Below, piece after piece: positions 60,312 through 64,000 of a stretch of DNA of 64,000 nucleotides; positions within the stretch are counted from its first letter, which is position 1, and the number at the start of each line of letters is the position of its first letter. This DNA comes from Acidobacteriota bacterium (lineage in GTDB: Bacteria; Acidobacteriota; UBA6911; RPQK01; JAJDTT01). Where the stretch lies: positions 1 to 64,000 of the forward strand of contig JAPPLF010000083.1 in assembly GCA_028874215.1 (NCBI GenBank). Direction: 5' to 3'. The position numbers and the translations under genes were made by a program. The notes beneath the pieces are model-generated. The model had not been told where the DNA came from. It made no database searches and saw only the letters and a program-made list of their open reading frames with translations.

Positions 60312-60415
60312 GGGCCGGGAGTGGACTTTGCTGTGCCCCCTTTCTGTTCCTGCGTTTCCCCTGAGTCGGCGCCTGAACGACGACGCCCCAAGCCCCTGGA
60401 AGGGGACATTCCTGC

Positions 60416-60460
60416 CCTCTCACTCCCCCGGGATCGCCGGTTGGACAATCGCCGCTTGTC
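60416..60460. repeat. Decayed hairpin repeat before the CopG/VapC pair (cluster 12)
   Basis: ATCGCCGGTTGGACAATCGC followed by CGCTTG aligns with the common unit (GAATC, GGCGGTT, GGA, AACCGCC, GCTCC), but both arms carry substitutions and pairing is poor. I see no other feature in 60312-60455. Confidence 0.35.
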
Positions 60461-60466
60461 TTCTCG

Positions 60467-60497
60467 ACACGAATTTCGTGTTACACTAACTTCGTGT
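60467..60497. promoter_or_regulatory. Tandem palindromic operator of the CopG/VapC pair
   Basis: A perfect 15-base palindrome ACACGAA-T-TTCGTGT (60467-60481) is followed one base later by a second, ACACTAA-C-TTCGTGT (60483-60497), with one mismatch. The period is 16 bases. A -10-like TACACT (60482-60487) lies at the junction, and the antitoxin ATG at 60499 follows directly, with no ribosome-binding site, implying a nearly leaderless transcript. This is the classical arrangement for cooperative binding of ribbon-helix-helix dimers. Confidence 0.7.
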
Positions 60498-60498
60498 C

Positions 60499-60741
60499 AT
60501 GAAGAACGTCACTGTGACCATGCCGGAGGAGTTGGCCCGCTGGGTACGGGTCCGCGCTGCCGAGGAGGGCCGCAGCGTCTCCCGGTGGCTCGCGGAGTTG
60601 CTGGAGGGGATGCGGCGCCATGAGGACGACTATGAAATCGCCATGAAGCGTTTTCTGGCGAGACAACCTCGAAAGCTAAGCTGGATCGACGATCGCAAGC
60701 CGAATCGCGAGGAACTCCATGACCGAGCCGGTATTCGTTGA
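60499..60741 (+). CDS. CopG/ribbon-helix-helix-type antitoxin
   Basis: An 80-aa antitoxin. The N-terminal segment VTVTMPEELARWVRVRAAEEGRSVSRWLAELL has the strand-helix-helix pattern of ribbon-helix-helix DNA-binding proteins; the remainder is charged and probably neutralises the toxin. It overlaps the downstream VapC gene by 23 bases. The two palindromes just before its ATG are the likely autoregulatory sites. It is unrelated to the Phd-type antitoxin at 9793. Confidence 0.85.
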   Translation: MKNVTVTMPEELARWVRVRAAEEGRSVSRWLAELLEGMRRHEDDYEIAMKRFLARQPRKLSWIDDRKPNREELHDRAGIR

Positions 60742-61174
60742 CACCAACGTCCTCGTCTACCGGCACGACAGCTCGGACCGGGGGAAGCAGTCTCGTGCCG
60801 ACCAGTGGATCCGGTTGCTTGTCCAACGTCGATCGGCTCGGACCAGCTTCCAGGTCTTGCAAGAGTTATACGTGACCCTCACCCGTAAGCTGAAGCCGGG
60901 GTTCGATGTGGGCGAAGCTCAAGAGATCGTGCGGGACCTTTCCGTGTGGCGGCCGGTGGCCATCGACTTCGCCGTCATGGACCGATCCTGGCTTCTCCAA
61001 CAGCGCTATTCCCTTTCGTGGTGGGACTCCCTCATCGTTGCGGCTGCACACGTTTGCGAGTGTCCTGTCCTGCTCACCGAAGATCTTCAGCACGATCAGT
61101 TCTTCGGTGAAGTCCGAACCATCAATCCCTTCTCGTCTTCGGGACTCTCGCCTCAAGAGATACTGGATGAGTGA
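60719..61174 (+). CDS. vapC: PIN-domain toxin, VapC family (second copy)
   Basis: A 151-aa PIN-domain ribonuclease with its acidic site complete: D8 in FVDTNVLVY, E49 in LQELYVT, D103 in WWDSLIVAAA and D122 in TEDLQHDQFF. The start overlaps the antitoxin gene by 23 bases. It belongs to a different PIN subgroup than the VapC at 10083: longer, with the WWDSLIVAAA motif, and a CopG-like partner. The module appears intact. Confidence 0.9.
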   Translation: MTEPVFVDTNVLVYRHDSSDRGKQSRADQWIRLLVQRRSARTSFQVLQELYVTLTRKLKPGFDVGEAQEIVRDLSVWRPVAIDFAVMDRSWLLQQRYSLSWWDSLIVAAAHVCECPVLLTEDLQHDQFFGEVRTINPFSSSGLSPQEILDE

Positions 61175-61211
61175 GATCTTCCCGCGCCGTTCCACGGCTA
61201 CGATGGCCAGC

Positions 61212-61337
61212 AGGGGACAGTCTTGTCTCCCACCCGCCGGGAGGGGGACTTTCCTGTCCCACCTATTTGTGTCCTCGCGTCCCGCGTCGGCGCGTGAAAC
61301 ACGCCGCTCCAGGACGACGCGTAAAACACGCCGTTCC
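61212..61337. repeat. Intergenic hairpin repeat cluster 13 (four units)
   Basis: GGGGACA and TGTCTCC around GTCT (61213-61230). GGGAC and GTCCC around TTTCCT (61245-61260). Then two units 27 bases apart with a new arm: GCGTG/CACGC around AAA (61292-61304), ending CGCTCC, and GCGT/ACGC (61319-61331), ending CGTTCC. The 27-base period is the same as in cluster 3 although the arm sequence differs. The rest of 61175-61411 shows nothing else. Confidence 0.82.
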
Positions 61338-61411
61338 TCCGATTGACCGAAGACCCCCCAGCCGTTAGTCTCTGGCGTACATTTCCTCCGGCTCTTGGCG
61401 GACATTTCGCA

Positions 61412-61420
61412 GGGGAGGAG
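61412..61420 (+). promoter_or_regulatory. Ribosome-binding site fixing a TTG start
   Basis: GGGGAGGAG lies three to eight bases before TTG 61424, and the frame from that TTG begins with a coherent signal peptide. No ATG with comparable support exists in this frame between 61343 and the conserved domain. Confidence 0.7.
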
Positions 61421-61423
61421 CGA

Positions 61424-63238
61424 TTGAGTTCCCGGCCGACTTCCCGAACAACGTCGAGAATTGATCTGAAACGCCATATTCTTCTCCTGGGACTCCTCGC
61501 ATTCGTTTCGGCTTCGGCCCTGTCGGGTGAATCTCACAGTTGGCAAAACCGCCTGTCCCAGCCCGACCACGAGGTAGCGGTCCGGATCGACGTCCGGGTT
61601 CCCATGCGGGACGGCGTCGAGCTGTCCGCGGACGTTTATCTTCCCGACAAGGGGGGGAAATGGCCGGTCATCCTGGAACGGACCCCCTACGACAACAGTA
61701 GAAACTTCTACGTGAACCGGGCGCGGTACTTCGCCCGCCGGGGTTACGCCTACGTGGTTCAGGATTGCCGCGGGCGGAACGACTCCGACGGCAGGTGGTA
61801 CGCCTGGTCCCATGAGATCAACGACGGAAGGGACACACTCGACTGGTGCGGGACCCAATCCTGGTCGGACGGCAACGTCGGCATGAACGGGATGTCCTAC
61901 ATGGGCCTGGTCCAATGGATGGCGGCCCCCACCGGATCTCCCTACCTCAAAACCATCATTCCCCAGATGGCGCCGGCGGACTTCTACCTCTACGGGATGA
62001 ACTACACGGGAGGCGCCTTTCAACTGCACATCAACCTGCCCTGGGCCATGGCCAACAGCTCCAGGACCCGGCAGCCGCTCAGCTTCTACGACTGGGACCG
62101 GCTCTTCCGCCACGTGCCGATCCTGACCGCGGACGAGGAGGCCACCGGCCGGGCCATCGATTTCTACCGGGACTGGGTGCGCCATTCGAGTTGGGACGAC
62201 TTCTGGAAGAAGATCGGCAACTACGGCAAGTTCGGCAGGATGGACCTGCCCATCCTGCAGATCGCCGGCTGGTGGGACATCCACGGCGTGTCCCTGTTCG
62301 CCAACTACGAAGGCATCCGGACCGAAGGAACCGAGCGGGCGAAGCGGCTCCAGAAGGTCGTCATGGGGCCGTGGGTCCACACCGAGAAGCCGGAGCAAAA
62401 GACCGGCATCGTCGACTTCGGCGAAGAATCGGTCGTCGATCTTTACGAACTCTGGCTGGGGTGGATGGATCGCTGGCTCAAGGGGATCGGTAACGGCATC
62501 GAAGGCCTGCCGCCGCTGCAGCTCTTCATCATGGGCAGGAACGAGTGGAGGGAGGCCCAAGAGTGGCCGCTGCCCGAGACCCGCTGGACACCCTACTACC
62601 TTCAAAGCGAGGGCCGCGCCAACACCTTGTTCGGGGACGGAGCTCTGGATGTCCGGAAACCGGACGGCGAGCAGCCGGCGGACTCCTACGTCTACGACCC
62701 CGAAGACCCGGTCCCCCTGGTGACCGGAATCCGGGACGGATCCCATCCCCCCGCCGATCACCGGCCCATCGAGCGCAGGGACGACGTGCTCGTCTATACG
62801 AGTCGGCCGATGGGGAAGGAACTGGAGGTTACGGGACCGGTGAACGCCAAGATTTACGCCAGCAGCTCTGCGTTGGACACCGACTGGACCGTCCGGCTGC
62901 TCGACGTCTTTCCCGATGGCCGGTCGGTCAACCTGTGCGAGGGGATCCTGCGCGCCCGCTTTCGGGAGTCCTTCGAAAAGCCGGTCCTGATGACGCCGGG
63001 CACGGTCTACGAGTTCAACGTCAAGATGGGTGTGACGGGCCACGCCTTCCTGCCGGGCCACCGCATCCGCATCCAGGTCTCCAGCAGCAACTTCCCCCGT
63101 TTCGACCGCAACCTCAACAACGGCGGGGCCCCCGGAATCGATCCGGAGATCGTGGTGGCCACCCAGAGGGTCTACCACGACCGACGCCACCCCTCCCATA
63201 TTCTGCTGCCGGTCATCCCACCCGAGGACCCGGAATGA
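61424..63238 (+). CDS. CocE/NonD-type hydrolase (copy G)
   Basis: A 604-aa CocE/NonD-family exported hydrolase. S158 is in GMSYMG, D285 in AGWWDIH and H319 in GPWVH. The signal peptide follows a basic leader (RIDLKRHILLLGLLAFVSASALSG). The start is TTG, supported by GGGGAGGAG. It is nearly collinear with copy A (605 aa): VPMRDGVxLSADVYLP, DTLDWCGTQSWSDGNVGM and GTERAKRLQKVV occur in both, and the C-terminus SSSNFPRFDRNLNNGG is shared. Its stop overlaps the hydantoinase B start by four bases (ATGA), so the exported hydrolase and the cytoplasmic enzyme are translationally coupled. Confidence 0.93.
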   Translation: MSSRPTSRTTSRIDLKRHILLLGLLAFVSASALSGESHSWQNRLSQPDHEVAVRIDVRVPMRDGVELSADVYLPDKGGKWPVILERTPYDNSRNFYVNRARYFARRGYAYVVQDCRGRNDSDGRWYAWSHEINDGRDTLDWCGTQSWSDGNVGMNGMSYMGLVQWMAAPTGSPYLKTIIPQMAPADFYLYGMNYTGGAFQLHINLPWAMANSSRTRQPLSFYDWDRLFRHVPILTADEEATGRAIDFYRDWVRHSSWDDFWKKIGNYGKFGRMDLPILQIAGWWDIHGVSLFANYEGIRTEGTERAKRLQKVVMGPWVHTEKPEQKTGIVDFGEESVVDLYELWLGWMDRWLKGIGNGIEGLPPLQLFIMGRNEWREAQEWPLPETRWTPYYLQSEGRANTLFGDGALDVRKPDGEQPADSYVYDPEDPVPLVTGIRDGSHPPADHRPIERRDDVLVYTSRPMGKELEVTGPVNAKIYASSSALDTDWTVRLLDVFPDGRSVNLCEGILRARFRESFEKPVLMTPGTVYEFNVKMGVTGHAFLPGHRIRIQVSSSNFPRFDRNLNNGGAPGIDPEIVVATQRVYHDRRHPSHILLPVIPPEDPE

Positions 63239-64000
63239 TCCGTAAGGAAGAAGAGGGCTCAACACCCGGCAACCGAAGATTCGATCCGATCCTCTTCGAG
63301 GTGATTCGAAACGCGCTGGTGGAGGCCACGGAGGAAATGTCGGTCTCCATTCAGCGCAGCGCCTTCTCCACCAACGTCAAGACCCGGCTCGACTATTCCT
63401 GCGCCTTCGTGGACTCGCAGGGCCGGATGGTGGCCCAGGCCTTTTGCCAACCGGCCCACCTGGTCACCATCGGCCGCCTGGTGCCGCGCGCGATCCGGGA
63501 ATACGGAGCCGGGAACCTGGAGCCGGGCGACATGCTGGTGGTCAACGACCCTCACCGGCAGGCGAGCCACCTGAACGACATTTTCCTCATCGCTCCGTTT
63601 TTCCACCGGGGGGAGCTGGTGGGTTACCTGAGCAACTGCTGCCACCACGTGGACGTGGGCGGCGGAGCTCCCGCCAGCATCGGAGCCTTTCGGGAGATCT
63701 ACCAGGAGGGAATCATCCTCCCCGTGGTGAAGCTGGTTTCCCGGGGCGAAGTCCATCCCGGGCTCTGGAAGATGATCCTGGCCAACGTGAGGGCCGCCAA
63801 GGAAGTGGCCGGCGACCTCCGGGCCCAGATCGCCGCCAACAACATGGGAATGCGGCGGCTGACCGCCCTGCTGGACCGGTACGGAAAAGAGACCCTCGAC
63901 TTCTACATCGAACGGCTGCTGGAGTACACGGCGCGGAGAATCGAAGGGGAATTGGAAAACCTGCCCCAGGGCACGTACGAAGCGGAAGGATGTCTGGATG
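63235..64000 (+). CDS. Hydantoinase B/oxoprolinase family protein, 3' end outside the window
   Basis: The first 255 residues of a hydantoinase B (HyuB)-type protein; the gene runs off the window. Family motifs are clear: RFDPILFEVIRNALVEATEEM at the start (shown here in part), SIQRSAFSTNVK, NDPHRQASHLNDIFLIAPFF, HHVDVGGGAPAS and YQEGIILPVVKL. Together with hydantoinase A, HyuB forms an ATP-dependent amidohydrolase acting on N-methylhydantoin or 5-oxoproline-like cyclic amides, or a carboxylase in related systems. The ATG overlaps the stop of CocE copy G by four bases. The A subunit is not in the window; it may follow downstream. Confidence 0.9.
   Translation, partial: MIRKEEEGSTPGNRRFDPILFEVIRNALVEATEEMSVSIQRSAFSTNVKTRLDYSCAFVDSQGRMVAQAFCQPAHLVTIGRLVPRAIREYGAGNLEPGDMLVVNDPHRQASHLNDIFLIAPFFHRGELVGYLSNCCHHVDVGGGAPASIGAFREIYQEGIILPVVKLVSRGEVHPGLWKMILANVRAAKEVAGDLRAQIAANNMGMRRLTALLDRYGKETLDFYIERLLEYTARRIEGELENLPQGTYEAEGCLD

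Overview
The window reads as a chromosomal segment of an acidobacterium-like bacterium. It has high GC, TonB-dependent outer-membrane proteins with an N-terminal carboxypeptidase-regulatory-like domain, GWxTD and CRTAC1 proteins, and planctomycete/acidobacterium-type PSD1/DUF1501 and heme-binding PVC-type dehydrogenases. The assignment rests on gene content only; there is no rRNA or marker gene. I see no tRNA, rRNA, phage, transposase or CRISPR array.

Layout. 1-6 kb: aldo/keto reductase, TonB-dependent receptor and a MORN-repeat protein, all on the minus strand. 6-10.5 kb: a 33-codon membrane peptide, a rhamnonate-dehydratase-like enolase-superfamily enzyme, an APH-fold kinase, a YkvI-like transporter and a Phd/VapC toxin-antitoxin pair. 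10.5-16 kb (minus): two translationally coupled CocE/NonD hydrolases and a sulfatase. 16-21 kb (plus): a GWxTD protein coupled to a heme-binding dehydrogenase-like lipoprotein. 21-26 kb (minus): serine hydrolase, CocE and TPR protein. 26-33 kb (plus): SGNH hydrolase, CRTAC1 protein and a second TonB-dependent receptor with a recognisable promoter and operator. 33-41 kb (minus): PSD1/DUF1501 pair, then a class III aminotransferase overlapping a TPR-CRTAC1 protein. 41-48 kb: ceramidase-like protein and APC permease (plus), then DUF3604 and CocE (minus). 48-64 kb (plus): CocE, Gfo/Idh, CocE, aminotransferase, a nucleotidyltransferase pair, threonine dehydrogenase, a second heme lipoprotein, a CopG/VapC pair, a seventh CocE and the start of a hydantoinase B gene.

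Two themes run through the window. First, seven secreted CocE/NonD-type serine hydrolases in three sequence subgroups lie beside other exported or periplasmic enzymes (sulfatase, ceramidase-like, SGNH, beta-lactamase-fold, DUF3604, PSD1/DUF1501), two outer-membrane receptors and two permeases. This looks like a degradative, scavenging lifestyle; the substrates cannot be read from the sequence.

Second, nearly every intergenic space between these genes carries short GC-rich hairpins. The arms differ from copy to copy (GGCGGTT, GGCGACT, GGGGGACT, GTGGGTT, GCGTG) but pairing is kept, and copies are often tandem with a 27- or 33/34-bp period. They frequently begin within a few bases of a stop codon, and in one case form the stop codon itself. 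I consider this repeat family the most interesting undescribed feature here.
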